Shown here: piece after piece, positions 27,721-36,373 of the stretch
Numbering within the stretch: position 1 is the first letter of the stretch
Layout: each line of letters begins with the position of its first letter
Position numbers and translations under genes: made by a program
Assembly (NCBI RefSeq): GCF_000632495.1
Contig: NZ_JFZT01000017.1
Coordinates: forward strand, 62,001-126,000
Source of the DNA: Candidatus Acidianus copahuensis
GTDB taxonomy: Archaea; Thermoproteota; Thermoprotei_A; Sulfolobales; Sulfolobaceae
Length of the DNA stretch: 64,000 nucleotides
Reading direction: 5' to 3'
The notes under the pieces: generated by a model
What the model saw: the letters and a program-made list of their open reading frames with translations, nothing else
Databases searched by the model: none
Told to the model about the DNA's origin: nothing

Positions 27721-28334
27721 TTCTTTTCACTTTCATTATTTTCTTTCATACTAAACGAGCTTTTATTTTCTTTTTTAGGATTTTCTTCTTTTTTTTCTCC
27801 TACATCTTTTATTACTCCTGATTTAATTAAGTAGGAACCAAGATAATACGATATACCACCCATTATTGTACTTTCTACTAAATAAATCCCGGAAAATGCA
27901 GAGAGGAGAATAACAAATGTGGAGAATGGAAGTGCCTTGGGAGGTATAAATAAAACTCCAAAAACGACGCTAAAAATACCTGCTAAACTCCCAGCTAGGA
28001 TCGTGTTTATCATCACGGCCTTAAAACTCCTATATCCAATCAACCTTGAAACAAGTTCAACTACTATTCCTGCTATCATAAATGTAGGGACTAGAAATAT
28101 GAGTCCGGAGACAAGATATAGTAATGCACTTATAAGTAGTATTAGAAGAGGCCCGTTTTTCTTATTTATTGCTTGTACGCCTATTGAAATAATTATTAGA
28201 GGAATTGTTAATGTAACAATTGGATCAGTGAAAACGCTTATAGCGTAAGCAGCAAATGCTAGTGCTAATCCGGCAGCCACTGCATAGGATGCGACAGAGA
28301 AAATTACAGCATAGATTATTGTTCTTCTACTCAT
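27717..28334 (-). CDS. Probable ECF transporter substrate-binding S component
   Basis: A 205-residue membrane protein with about six helices and a highly charged, Lys/Glu/Asn-rich C-terminal tail of about 30 residues. Its position as first gene before EcfT and EcfA, with a four-base overlap, and its helix count make it the S component. No vitamin-specific motif I know (for thiamine, biotin, riboflavin or cobalt) is clear, so its substrate is unknown. The AAGLALAFAAYAISVF first helix is alanine-rich, as in many S components. Confidence 0.72.
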   Translation of the reverse strand: MSRRTIIYAVIFSVASYAVAAGLALAFAAYAISVFTDPIVTLTIPLIIISIGVQAINKKNGPLLILLISALLYLVSGLIFLVPTFMIAGIVVELVSRLIGYRSFKAVMINTILAGSLAGIFSVVFGVLFIPPKALPFSTFVILLSAFSGIYLVESTIMGGISYYLGSYLIKSGVIKDVGEKKEENPKKENKSSFSMKENNESEKK

Positions 28335-28660
28335 AAGACTCTATAGTAAAACCCAAAAAATAAAGAGTTCTAGAATTTAGTCATTAAGGAAGCAAAAAGA
28401 ATTTATTAAAGACAATATAATAATTTATCTTCTGAAATCAATGGAAAGTTACGTCTGAGAGCCTTGCAATTTATTGGATTTTTAGCAGGTAGTTTTAAGA
28501 GTATCCTTATCTAACATTTATATTATTATTTCGTTTTTTAAGGATATTATAATTATAGCTTAAGTGAAACTACTATCAACAGTAACAAAAAATCAATAAT
28601 AATTAAATAGATTCCTTATAAATACGTTAAAATCTCTCTTAATTAGTAATTCCTTAGTAG
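28335..28660. other. Intergenic region, nothing recognised (326 bases)
   Basis: A/T-rich DNA between minus-strand genes. It should contain the promoter of the ECF operon next to 28334. No reading frame, RNA gene or convincing inverted repeat was seen. Confidence 0.5.
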
Positions 28661-28882
28661 TTAACTTTCTTCTACTCTGAAAGTCATTAGATATCCTACG
28701 TAGGCCAAGAAAGAGAAGAAAACCATTATTATAATAAAATTTATTATTTTAATTAAATATGAGGATAAATCTGTTCCAAATATATTTATTTTTAGATTCA
28801 TGAAAAATATTTCAAATGACATTATTATAATTATTATAGAAAACAGTATTAGTGCTATGCCGATTACCTTATACTTTAGCAT
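28661..28882 (-). CDS. Small hypothetical membrane protein
   Basis: A 73-residue protein with two hydrophobic helices (about residues 5-28 and 43-66) and a short polar tail, FRVEES. It overlaps the epimerase gene upstream by 14 bases in another frame on the same strand, so it is likely co-transcribed. I do not recognise the family. A chance frame is possible, but the clean two-helix layout argues for a real gene. Confidence 0.5.
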   Translation of the reverse strand: MLKYKVIGIALILFSIIIIIMSFEIFFMNLKINIFGTDLSSYLIKIINFIIIMVFFSFLAYVGYLMTFRVEES

Positions 28883-29774
28883 TTAGGACATCCCTTACAG
28901 CCATTCTTACTGAATCATTAGAAGAATATTTTGGTATCCAACCTAATGAGTTTAGCTTTGAGCAATCGAGTAACATAAATCTTACATCACCTGGCCATCC
29001 TCTTCCTTCTCCCGTATCTATATAAACATGCTTCGGTTTAACTGCCATTTCTTCCTCTATTATATTAGCTATTTCATTTACAGTAGTCCAATCATTATTA
29101 CCTACGTTAAAGACTTCATATTTTCCTTTGAATTTTATTACTGTGTCTACGGCGTTTAAAAGGTCTGTAATATATAAGTAACTTTTTCTCTGTTTTCCAT
29201 TACCTAATATTTCAAGAGTTTCAGGATTTTTTTTAAGCTTCTTAATAAAATCAATAACAACTCCATGAGACACTCTACCTCCAGTTATATTTGCTAACCT
29301 TAATGACACAGAATTTATATTATAGACATTAGAATAATAATGAGTCATTTCTTCGCCAATTAGTTTGAATAACCCGTAGTTAGAAATTGGAGAAAGTTGA
29401 GTATTCTCTGGTGTTGGTATCTTAGCTTCTCCGTAAACTGTGGATGATGAAAAAAATATGAATTTATTGGCATCGTACTTTCTTGCCATTTCTAGTACAT
29501 TTAATGTAATTTTTACATCTCTATCAAAGTGATCTTCTAAGTCTTGCATAGAGGTTCTTACATCTGGGTTTGCAGCTAGATGGAGAATTGTTGAATTCTT
29601 AGGTATTTCTGGGATTTCTCTTCTTAAATCTGCTCTTATTACTCTTGACTTTTGATTGATATATTTTCCATAGCTAAAATCGTCTATAGATAATACATCT
29701 TCTCCTATTTCTACAAAATGATCTATGACATGTCCACCAATATATCCTGCTCCTCCTGTAACGATCATTACCAT
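28869..29774 (-). CDS. NAD-dependent sugar-nucleotide epimerase/dehydratase
   Basis: A 301-residue extended short-chain dehydrogenase. NAD-binding motif GGAGYIGGHV at residues 7-16, HLAANPDVRTS (substrate/NAD loop), catalytic SSSTVYGEA and YGLFK (Y-x3-K), and SYLYITDLLNAV for the sugar-nucleotide site. It fits UDP-glucose 4-epimerase-like enzymes of archaea, which supply sugars for glycolipids and protein N-glycans. Substrate specificity is not determined by these motifs. Length is normal for the family. Confidence 0.88.
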   Translation of the reverse strand: MVMIVTGGAGYIGGHVIDHFVEIGEDVLSIDDFSYGKYINQKSRVIRADLRREIPEIPKNSTILHLAANPDVRTSMQDLEDHFDRDVKITLNVLEMARKYDANKFIFFSSSTVYGEAKIPTPENTQLSPISNYGLFKLIGEEMTHYYSNVYNINSVSLRLANITGGRVSHGVVIDFIKKLKKNPETLEILGNGKQRKSYLYITDLLNAVDTVIKFKGKYEVFNVGNNDWTTVNEIANIIEEEMAVKPKHVYIDTGEGRGWPGDVRFMLLDCSKLNSLGWIPKYSSNDSVRMAVRDVLNAKV

Positions 29775-30029
29775 TAAGAAGTAAATAACACGAAAAGATA
29801 TAATGAGATTTTCTATAGCATAAATTAACGCTAAGGTTTCTCTTCTTATGGAACGAATTAGTTAGTTCAAACTTTAGAAAATATTATACTAGAAATTGTT
29901 AATTATCCTTATAATATTAATTTTATGTACTTAGTACACTAAAAGAGATATAAAAACATGGAAAATATTACCGAAGATATTCGGGGGAGAGTTCTTTTAC
30001 TAAAGAAATAAATTAAAGCTGGTGAGTGG

Positions 30030-30344
30030 ATGGGAATAGATCCAAACTTTAGAACGTCTAAACAGGTTGTAGGGGAACATGAAGGACATAAGGTCTATGG
30101 TCCAGTAGAACCACCGAAAGTTCTTGGCATACACGGAACTATTGTTGGTGTAGATTTTGACCTATGTATAGCGGACGGTTCATGCATAACTGCATGTCCA
30201 GTTAATGTATTTCAATGGTATGATACACCTGGACATCCAGCTTCAGAGAAGAAGGCTGATCCAATAAATGAACAGGCATGTATATTCTGTATGGCATGTG
30301 TTAACGTATGCCCAGTAGCATGTATAGACGTTAAGCCTCCATAA
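30030..30344 (+). CDS. zfx: Zinc-containing ferredoxin
   Basis: A 104-residue dicluster ferredoxin of the Sulfolobales type. His17, His20 and His35 in the N-terminal extension and Asp77 match the zinc ligands of the Sulfolobus protein. Cluster I has C46-x2-D49-x2-C52-x3-C56-P, where Asp replaces the second Cys as in 3Fe-4S sites, and cluster II has C84-x2-C87-x2-C90-x3-C94-P. It is the main electron carrier of 2-oxoacid:ferredoxin oxidoreductases. A ribosome-binding-like GGTGAG lies just before the ATG, unlike many leaderless neighbours, as suits a highly expressed gene. Confidence 0.93.
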   Translation: MGIDPNFRTSKQVVGEHEGHKVYGPVEPPKVLGIHGTIVGVDFDLCIADGSCITACPVNVFQWYDTPGHPASEKKADPINEQACIFCMACVNVCPVACIDVKPP

Positions 30345-30438
30345 TCTTTTTAATATTAAAATTTTTTAAATCCGTATATTTTTAATGGACAAGTTTATCT
30401 CAATTAATCTCTTGTTCTCTTATAATTATAAGGAAGTG

Positions 30439-30541
30439 TGGCGGGCCCGCCGGGATTCGGACCCGGGACCTATGGGTGGCTTCCTATATGCACGGACTGC
30501 AGTTAAAAGCCCACCGCTCTTCCTGGCTGAGCTACGGGCCC
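30439..30541 (-). tRNA. tRNA-Lys (anticodon TTT) with intron
   Basis: On the minus strand the acceptor stem GGGCCCG/CGGGCCC, D-stem GCTC/GAGC, anticodon stem GTGGG/CCCAT, loop CTTTTAA, and T-arm CCGGG-TCCGAAT-CCCGG all fit. The anticodon is TTT (Lys). A 26-base intron (30478-30503) interrupts the anticodon loop between positions 37 and 38, the usual archaeal site. The discriminator G is followed by an encoded CCA (complement at 30439-30441). A T/A-rich box lies about 25-35 bases upstream. Assignment was made by hand-folding. Confidence 0.93.
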
Positions 30542-30741
30542 ACAACAAATACATTCTGCATCATTTAAAAAAATTTTCTGAAATAACTCATTAAGTTCTT
30601 CCTATTCTTCTAGTTAGACGAAACGAATAAAAATACGCTATTGAAGATGGTCTCCCATAATACTGCTATCTTGCACATAAGTAAATTAGTGTACGAATTC
30701 CTAATCTAGGAATATATATTTTGCTTTGTTAGATATAAGAT

Positions 30742-30861
30742 ATGGGTTATAGGTCAAGGATTTATGTATTAAGGAAAAGACCTTTCTTCTATAGATATAC
30801 CTTTTTGGTAAGTAGAAAGTATCTTCTTAAACGTGTCAAGAGTAATATTAAAGGAAGATAA
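30742..30861 (+). CDS. Possible small basic protein (39 residues)
   Basis: A short frame from an ATG, rich in Arg, Lys and Tyr (start MGYRSRIYVLRKRPFF, end VKSNIKGR). A TATA-like aatatatatttt at about 30708-30720 lies about 27 bases before the ATG, as at other leaderless genes here. I know no family for it. The composition would suit a nucleic-acid-binding peptide, but a chance frame cannot be excluded. Confidence 0.35.
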   Translation: MGYRSRIYVLRKRPFFYRYTFLVSRKYLLKRVKSNIKGR

Positions 30862-30924
30862 GATTTAGAGCAGAACGTATATTATACTCTTAATCTTAAA
30901 TTGAAAAAGTCCAATATTTTATTG

Positions 30925-31173
30925 ATGTTAAAAGAAATTTTGGGGGATTATGAACCAAAGGGAAAAATGGTACAGCAAGTTGGAAGGTTTATATTTGCTG
31001 GGCTTGATGATCCTCTTCACATAACTACCGTATCTGGTCTAGCTATCTATGGAATAGGAAAGATGATAGAAAGAAGAAGTAATTATGGAATTAGAAGAGC
31101 CAAAGTTGATCTAGAGTTAATTAGAAGAGATTTTTCTCAAAATATAAGAGAAATAATGTCCCTAAAGCTTTGA
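30925..31173 (+). CDS. Hypothetical small protein
   Basis: About 82 residues from an ATG at 30925 (MLKEILGDYEPKGKMVQQVG). A TTG at 30901 would add eight residues, but a TATA-like cttaaattg sits at about 30895-30903, which makes the downstream ATG the better leaderless start. The middle has a short non-polar stretch (TTVSGLAIYGIGKMI) and the C-terminus is basic and helical (RRAKVDLELIRRDF). I do not recognise the family. Confidence 0.5.
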   Translation: MLKEILGDYEPKGKMVQQVGRFIFAGLDDPLHITTVSGLAIYGIGKMIERRSNYGIRRAKVDLELIRRDFSQNIREIMSLKL

Positions 31174-31256
31174 ATGTAATTTAAGCAGATTTTGTCCGTA
31201 TTAAAAGATCAGTCCATATTCATAAAGCATTTATTTATTTTTTGATCATTTTTTCT

Positions 31257-32441
31257 GTGCTAGATGAAATCCTATTGGCAATAAGTGCACTAGTATCGTC
31301 ATGGAGTGTATATAATTCGTTCCTTGCTATAGTAGGCGTAAGATGGAATGAGCAGGAATACAAAACTACCTCAGGCCATTCTTTTTCTATTGTTGTTCCT
31401 GCTAAGAATGAAGGAAAAGTACTTGGTCGTCTTTTAGACAGGCTTGAGAACCAGGAGTACGACAGATCTAAATATGAAGTTCTCGTAGTTGAAGATGGAT
31501 CTAAGGATGATACACTAAACGTTTGTAAGTCATATGAATCAAAGTATGATAATGTGAGATGCATTCATCTTGAACCGTCAAGGGTAGTCAATGGAAAGAG
31601 TAGAGCTCTAAATCAAGCAATTAGATTAGCTAAAGGGGAAATAATAGGTATTTTTGATGCTGATACTGTACCAAGATTAGATACTTTATCGTATGTCTCT
31701 ACAAAGTTTATGAATAATAAGGTTGCTGGGGTTCAAGGTAAATTGGTACCAATAAATATAAGGGAAAGTGTAATGGCAAGATTTGCATCTCTTGAAGAGT
31801 TGTTTTATGAGTACTCGATAGCTGGCAGGGCTAAATTAGGCTTTTTTGTACCCTTAGAGGGAACTTGTACTTTTGTAAGGCGTTCAGTTTTAGATGAGTT
31901 AGGAGGTTGGAATGAAAACTCTTTAACAGAAGATCTAGATCTAAGTCTAAAGATAGTATCCTCTGGGTATATAATTACTTATTCTCCTTCAGTTTCTGTC
32001 TGGCGTGAAGTGCCGGTATCGCTGAAGGCTTTAGTTAAGCAGAGGCTCAGATGGTATAGAGGACATTTTGAGGTAACGTTAAAGGTAAAAAAATTAGGCA
32101 TGAATTGGGCTTTTATAGATGCTATGTTGATTGTGGCTACTCCTATATTTATGGCCTTGAATCTTGTAAATTATTCTTTAGCATTAGTTTATCCATCTCA
32201 GTTCTATTTTGTTGTAATAAGTCTAATATCGCTCGCATCTTTTTTATCTTTATTATTAGGAATAATGATATCCAGAAGACATATGATCGAACTATTTTAT
32301 CCAATTTTATCTTTAATTTATATGAATATGGTAGTCGTCTTAAACGTTATAGCAATATTTTTAGAAATGTTAAGATTTCCAAGAACTTGGGTAAAGACTG
32401 ATAGAACTGGAAACGTTACGGTAAGGATTAACGATCGTTAG
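31257..32441 (+). CDS. Family 2 glycosyltransferase, membrane-bound
   Basis: A GT2 enzyme of about 394 residues. An N-terminal hydrophobic segment is followed by the GT-A domain: FSIVVPAKNEGKVLGRLLD, VVEDGSKDDT, GIFDADTVP (DxD metal site) and LTEDLDLSLKI (ED catalytic base), then QRLRWYRGH, the Q-x2-RW motif of processive-type GT2 enzymes. Three to four C-terminal membrane helices complete it. It probably makes or extends a polysaccharide or glycolipid at the membrane. The start is GTG 31257 (TATA-like box about 24 bases upstream) or TTG 31242. Confidence 0.88.
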   Translation: MLDEILLAISALVSSWSVYNSFLAIVGVRWNEQEYKTTSGHSFSIVVPAKNEGKVLGRLLDRLENQEYDRSKYEVLVVEDGSKDDTLNVCKSYESKYDNVRCIHLEPSRVVNGKSRALNQAIRLAKGEIIGIFDADTVPRLDTLSYVSTKFMNNKVAGVQGKLVPINIRESVMARFASLEELFYEYSIAGRAKLGFFVPLEGTCTFVRRSVLDELGGWNENSLTEDLDLSLKIVSSGYIITYSPSVSVWREVPVSLKALVKQRLRWYRGHFEVTLKVKKLGMNWAFIDAMLIVATPIFMALNLVNYSLALVYPSQFYFVVISLISLASFLSLLLGIMISRRHMIELFYPILSLIYMNMVVVLNVIAIFLEMLRFPRTWVKTDRTGNVTVRINDR

Positions 32442-32655
32442 TTTTTTACTAAAAATCAGGATTTTTTTCCTTAAAAGAGGAAAATAATAATTTCTACATT
32501 ACAACAGAAAGCCTCGCTCTTTATGTTTGTCCCTGGAGGTATTGAGAATATAATTACTACGTCTTTTCAATTATCTGTCCAAGGTTTAAAGAGATAGAAT
32601 TAGTGAAGTGTAGATAGAATATCATATTTAAGATAACAGTTATATATAATATTGT

Positions 32656-33084
32656 ATGGAGTGTGACGCATCTGTGGTCTTAATTTTTAACGAAGGTAGA
32701 TTTCTACTCATAAAAAGAGCCGAAAGAGAGGGAGATCCATGGAGTGGAGACATGGCTCTTCCAGGAGGTCACAGAAAAAAAGGAGAGACGTGTGAAGAGA
32801 CAGCAATCAGAGAATGTAAAGAAGAAGTTGGCATAGAACCTAAACTAGTTAGATTTCTAGGTTATTACTCGCCAAATAATAAGCAGTTAAAGGTTGCTGC
32901 TTTTTTAGGAAAAAGCGAAAAGATGGATATTATAATGGACGATGAGGTATCTATGTACTTTTGGGCTAAACCTGAGCAACTTAATGAAGATAAAGAATGC
33001 TACTTCTTAAACGGGTTTAGAATTTGGGGTATGACCTATAGAATACTTAAAGATTTTTTAAGCCAAGGATTTAATATTATCTAA
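32656..33084 (+). CDS. NUDIX hydrolase
   Basis: A 142-residue protein with an intact NUDIX box: GHRKKGE, seven residues, then RECKEEVGI, matching G-x5-E-x7-R-E-U-x-E-E-x-G-U. Such enzymes hydrolyse nucleoside diphosphates linked to another group. The DPWSGDMALPGG segment before the box is seen in CoA pyrophosphatase-like and related members, but the substrate is not certain. Start chosen at the first ATG; a TATA-like tatttaagata lies about 27 bases upstream. Confidence 0.9.
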   Translation: MECDASVVLIFNEGRFLLIKRAEREGDPWSGDMALPGGHRKKGETCEETAIRECKEEVGIEPKLVRFLGYYSPNNKQLKVAAFLGKSEKMDIIMDDEVSMYFWAKPEQLNEDKECYFLNGFRIWGMTYRILKDFLSQGFNII

Positions 33085-33124
33085 TTAAGAATATTAGTAG
33101 AAAATTTAGATTGATTGCTATTAT

Positions 33125-34315
33125 CTAATCTAAATTTCTTAAGAGCTCTATCGCTATGGCTGTAGATCCTCCCGTACCATGACATATACTTGCGATTCCT
33201 CGTTTTCCGTCCATTTTTGACATGACATTTATAAGTGTGGTGATTATTCTGGCACCACTGGCCCCTATTGGGTGGCCAATAGCTATAGCACCTCCAAAGA
33301 CATTAAGTTTATCGTAAGGTATACCTAAATACCTATTAGCTAGCACGCTGTTAACTGCAAAAGCCTCATTGTTTTCAAAGTAATCAAATTGCGTTATCTC
33401 CATGTTAAGTTTCTTTAATAATTTTTTCACCGCAAATATTGGAGCCTCTGTAAATTTCCAGCTCTCTATTCCTACCCATGAAAATCCCATAACTCTCGCT
33501 AGGGGCTCCACTCCATATTTTTTTACCGCGTTCTGACTCATGATAACCATTGCTGATGCTCCATCTGATATTTGTGAGGAATTCCCGGCAGTATGAAATC
33601 CATCCTTGGAGAAGGCAGGCTTTAATTGTGCAAGCTTTTCTGGCGTTGTATCCCACCTTATTCCTTCATCTTTATCTAGCATTTTTCCGTTTACCTCTAC
33701 TGGAGTAATCTCAGACTTCACTAATCCTTTCTCTGTAGCTTCAGCTGACCTTTTATGACTCTGATAAGCAACTTCGTCAAGTTCTTGCCTAGAGAAATTA
33801 TGAGACCTTACAACCATATCTGCTTCTTCTCCCATAAGCTTCAAGTTTAACGGATCAGTCAGACCATCGTAGAGCATTGTGTCAGTAAATTCAAGAGCTT
33901 TTCCCATGAGTGATTTCACTCCCCATCTAACAGAAGGTGGAAGAGCTAAAGATGCTTGACTCATACTCTCCATACCTCCGGCAACGACAACATCAGCGTC
34001 TCCATTCTTAACCATTTGAACAGCATTCATCACGCTCATCATTCCGGAAGAGCATACCATATCTACACTATATCCATCTACTTCATAGGGAACACCTGCT
34101 TTTATTGCAGCTTGTCTAGCCAAGTCTTGCCCATGACCTCCCCTTAATACATTACCCATAATTACTAGTTCCACATCTTTCGGTTCAATTCCTCCTCTTT
34201 TCATAGCTTCTTTTATTACTATAGAACCTAAGTCCGTTGGATGAACATCTTTAAACATTCCTCCAAATTTTCCAATAGGAGTTCTTACAGCTGAAACTAA
34301 GTATGCTTCAGTCAT
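33125..34315 (-). CDS. Thiolase (acetyl-CoA C-acetyltransferase)
   Basis: About 396 residues from the ATG at 34315 (MTEAYLVSAVRTPIGKFGG), the classic thiolase beginning; a frame extension of 20 residues upstream overlaps the next gene and is not needed. Nucleophile Cys lies in MVCSSGMMSV, GHPIGASGAR holds the catalytic His and CHGTGGST the second Cys. The full Cys-His-Cys set indicates an active enzyme that condenses or cleaves acetyl units, for example acetoacetyl-CoA cleavage in the Sulfolobales carbon cycle. The DUF35 partner of scaffold-type thiolases is absent nearby. Confidence 0.9.
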   Translation of the reverse strand: MTEAYLVSAVRTPIGKFGGMFKDVHPTDLGSIVIKEAMKRGGIEPKDVELVIMGNVLRGGHGQDLARQAAIKAGVPYEVDGYSVDMVCSSGMMSVMNAVQMVKNGDADVVVAGGMESMSQASLALPPSVRWGVKSLMGKALEFTDTMLYDGLTDPLNLKLMGEEADMVVRSHNFSRQELDEVAYQSHKRSAEATEKGLVKSEITPVEVNGKMLDKDEGIRWDTTPEKLAQLKPAFSKDGFHTAGNSSQISDGASAMVIMSQNAVKKYGVEPLARVMGFSWVGIESWKFTEAPIFAVKKLLKKLNMEITQFDYFENNEAFAVNSVLANRYLGIPYDKLNVFGGAIAIGHPIGASGARIITTLINVMSKMDGKRGIASICHGTGGSTAIAIELLRNLD

Positions 34316-34349
34316 ATGTATAACTGTTTTTTCATACCTTTTAAATTTT

Positions 34350-35609
34350 TTAAGCAAAACTTCCCGATAGGTCAAAGAATGAGTAATCTGTTATCTGAAT
34401 ATCATACCACTCACCGAGTTTAGCTTTATCCTTTATTACAACAGGGATGTAGTTCACTGTTCTCCCTATCATTGAATCTCTCTTTCCAACCTCAGTTATA
34501 ATAATCCTGCATTTTTTACCAACGTATTCCCTATGAATCTCTTTCGCTATTTCTTCGTAAGTTTTGTACGCTATTTCCATCCTTCTCTTTTTCTCTTTAT
34601 CTGGTATTTGGGGCATTGATGCGCTTCTAGTATTAGGTCTCATAGAGTACATTGCAAGATGCACTCTCTCGAACCTTAGATCTTCCATAAGTTGTAAAGT
34701 GTTATTGAACGCGTTTTCATCTTCCCCTGGGTGGCCTATAATTATGTCTGTTGTAATGTTTGATAATGGAAGCTTACTTCGAATCTCCTTCACGATCTGT
34801 TTATATTCATCTACTGTATACTTCCTGTTCATCATTTTTAGAACATTATCGTCTCCGCTCTGAACAGGCAAATGTAAGAACTTATAGACCTTTTTTCTCT
34901 TCATTGCATCTAATAATTTATCCATATCTCTAACAAACTGTTCAGGAGTCATCATACCTATTCTTACCATAAATTCTCCTTCAAGCGATGTAATTTGTTC
35001 AATTAGATCTGGAAGCTTTATTTGACCTCCTAAATCGAGGCCATAAGCAGCTACATCCTGTCCTGTTAGCTCAATTTCTACTGCTCCGCTTTTTATCGAT
35101 TTTTTTGCAGCATCTACGATATTACGGGGAGAATAACTTCTTAGAGTTTTTCTGGCTAGTTTCGTAATACAGAAGTTACAATTTCCAGCACAGCCATCCG
35201 CTACAGGGATTATAGCTATCTTTCCTTCAAATACTCTAGGAGTTACTTCTGTTCTGTCTGAGGAAATATCAAACTTGATTTTTCCCTCTACAGCATCAAC
35301 TATTTTTCCTATAGCTTGGGGGCCTATAACCGAAGCGTCTGGGGCAAGTTCCTTAACAATTGCAGGTTCTGCTCCCGCAAAGCATCCCGCAACAACTAGC
35401 CTTTTATCCATAGACTTGAGTTCCTTAATTCTAGACTTCATTCTTTCTCCAGTCTCTAGCCTAACGTCACATGTATTTATAACAATGACATCTGCATCAT
35501 GTGGAGAATGAACTACTTGATGTCCACTTTCACTTAATAAGGTCATCATTATGTAAGTATCTCCTTTATTTAGCGCACATCCGTAAGTTTCAAAGTATAC
35601 CTTCTTCAT
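34350..35609 (-). CDS. tRNA methylthiotransferase, MiaB/MtaB (CDKAL1-like) family
   Basis: A 419-residue radical-SAM enzyme. N-terminal UPF0004 domain with Cys in ETYGCALNKGD, VINTCDVR and VAGCFAG (second 4Fe-4S cluster), radical SAM motif CAGNCNFC (C-x3-C-x2-C), and a C-terminal TRAM-like region. The archaeal branch converts N6-threonylcarbamoyladenosine at position 37 of tRNAs to the 2-methylthio form (MtaB type), in line with the archaeal/eukaryotic wording. Its start codon is 36 bases from the divergent aIF2-beta gene. Confidence 0.88.
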   Translation of the reverse strand: MKKVYFETYGCALNKGDTYIMMTLLSESGHQVVHSPHDADVIVINTCDVRLETGERMKSRIKELKSMDKRLVVAGCFAGAEPAIVKELAPDASVIGPQAIGKIVDAVEGKIKFDISSDRTEVTPRVFEGKIAIIPVADGCAGNCNFCITKLARKTLRSYSPRNIVDAAKKSIKSGAVEIELTGQDVAAYGLDLGGQIKLPDLIEQITSLEGEFMVRIGMMTPEQFVRDMDKLLDAMKRKKVYKFLHLPVQSGDDNVLKMMNRKYTVDEYKQIVKEIRSKLPLSNITTDIIIGHPGEDENAFNNTLQLMEDLRFERVHLAMYSMRPNTRSASMPQIPDKEKKRRMEIAYKTYEEIAKEIHREYVGKKCRIIITEVGKRDSMIGRTVNYIPVVIKDKAKLGEWYDIQITDYSFFDLSGSFA

Positions 35610-35645
35610 AATTACACATTTAAACCTCTTTTCCTTTTATAGTCT

Positions 35646-36071
35646 TTGTGGAAAGGAGTGTCAAAAGAATATACACATTTACTGGATAGGCTTTACACTA
35701 AGCTTCCTAAGAAACCTCAAGAGAAAGAGACTCAGAATCTTCCTACGCTGATAATACTAAATGTAGGTAACTCTACTATTATAAGGAATTTTAGTGAATA
35801 TTGTGATAGAATTAGAAGAGAAGATAAGCTCTGTATGCGGTATTTATTAAAGGAGATAGCGGCAGCAGGATCATTAGGAGATAATGGACAGTTAGCAATT
35901 CAGGGAAAGTTTTCTTCATCAATTATAAACACTTTAATGGAGAGATTTCTCAAGACTTACGTTCAGTGCAGTACTTGCAAAAGTCTAGATACTATACTAG
36001 AAAAGGAAGGAAAAGTGTGGTATATAAAATGCTTAGCATGTGGGGCAACAACTCCGGTTAAGCCTTTGTGA
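35646..36071 (+). CDS. Translation initiation factor aIF2 subunit beta
   Basis: A 141-residue factor. N-terminal helix with LLDRLYTKLPKKP, central alpha-beta domain (TIIRNFSEYCDRIRREDKLCMRYLLKEIA), and C-terminal zinc finger CSTCKSLDTILEKEGKVWYIKC with CLACGA. Part of the heterotrimer that brings initiator tRNA to the ribosome. The start is TTG at 35646. It heads a five-gene cluster (aIF2-beta, DUF424, NMD3, RNase HII, TGS protein) in which neighbouring genes overlap by up to four bases or are separated by one. Confidence 0.93.
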   Translation: MWKGVSKEYTHLLDRLYTKLPKKPQEKETQNLPTLIILNVGNSTIIRNFSEYCDRIRREDKLCMRYLLKEIAAAGSLGDNGQLAIQGKFSSSIINTLMERFLKTYVQCSTCKSLDTILEKEGKVWYIKCLACGATTPVKPL

Positions 36072-36373
36072 TACTCATGCAGGTTGTATTAAACGTCATA
36101 AGAGCAGATAGTAACGTCCTTGTGAACGTATGTCAAAAAGATTTACTAGGTAAAGAATTTAGGGATGAAAGAGCAATACTCACTATCAACCATGAATTTT
36201 ATGGTGGAGAAGAAGTAGACTTGGAGTATGCTTTCTCGTTATTTGATGAGGCTACAGTTGTGAGCCTTGTAGGTAATGGAGTTGTAGACGAGGCTATTAG
36301 GAGAGGCTACGTTCATAAAAACGGAGTATTGGAAGTACAAGGAGTTAAGTTTGCCCAGATATATAATCTGTGA
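36068..36373 (+). CDS. DUF424 family protein
   Basis: A 101-residue (98 from the second start) archaeal protein. VVLNVIRADSNVLVNVCQKDLLGKEFRD and the VVSLVGNGVVDEAIRRGYV segment match the DUF424 family found in archaeal translation gene clusters, function unknown. The GTG at 36068 overlaps the aIF2-beta stop by four bases (GTGA); an ATG at 36077 is the alternative. Its stop overlaps the NMD3 start in the same way. Confidence 0.82.
   Translation: MILMQVVLNVIRADSNVLVNVCQKDLLGKEFRDERAILTINHEFYGGEEVDLEYAFSLFDEATVVSLVGNGVVDEAIRRGYVHKNGVLEVQGVKFAQIYNL

Noticed and set aside
28448..28470. A CTGAGAG stretch that recalls the start of a TPP riboswitch.
   Set aside because: The second conserved arm of the riboswitch is absent, and the next gene downstream gives no link to thiamine.
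30385..30594. A 69-codon plus-strand frame downstream of the ferredoxin.
   Set aside because: It lies over the tRNA-Lys gene on the opposite strand and has no family features.
34316..34375. A 20-residue N-terminal extension of the thiolase.
   Set aside because: It overlaps the neighbouring methylthiotransferase gene and precedes the usual thiolase start MTEAYLVSAVRTP.
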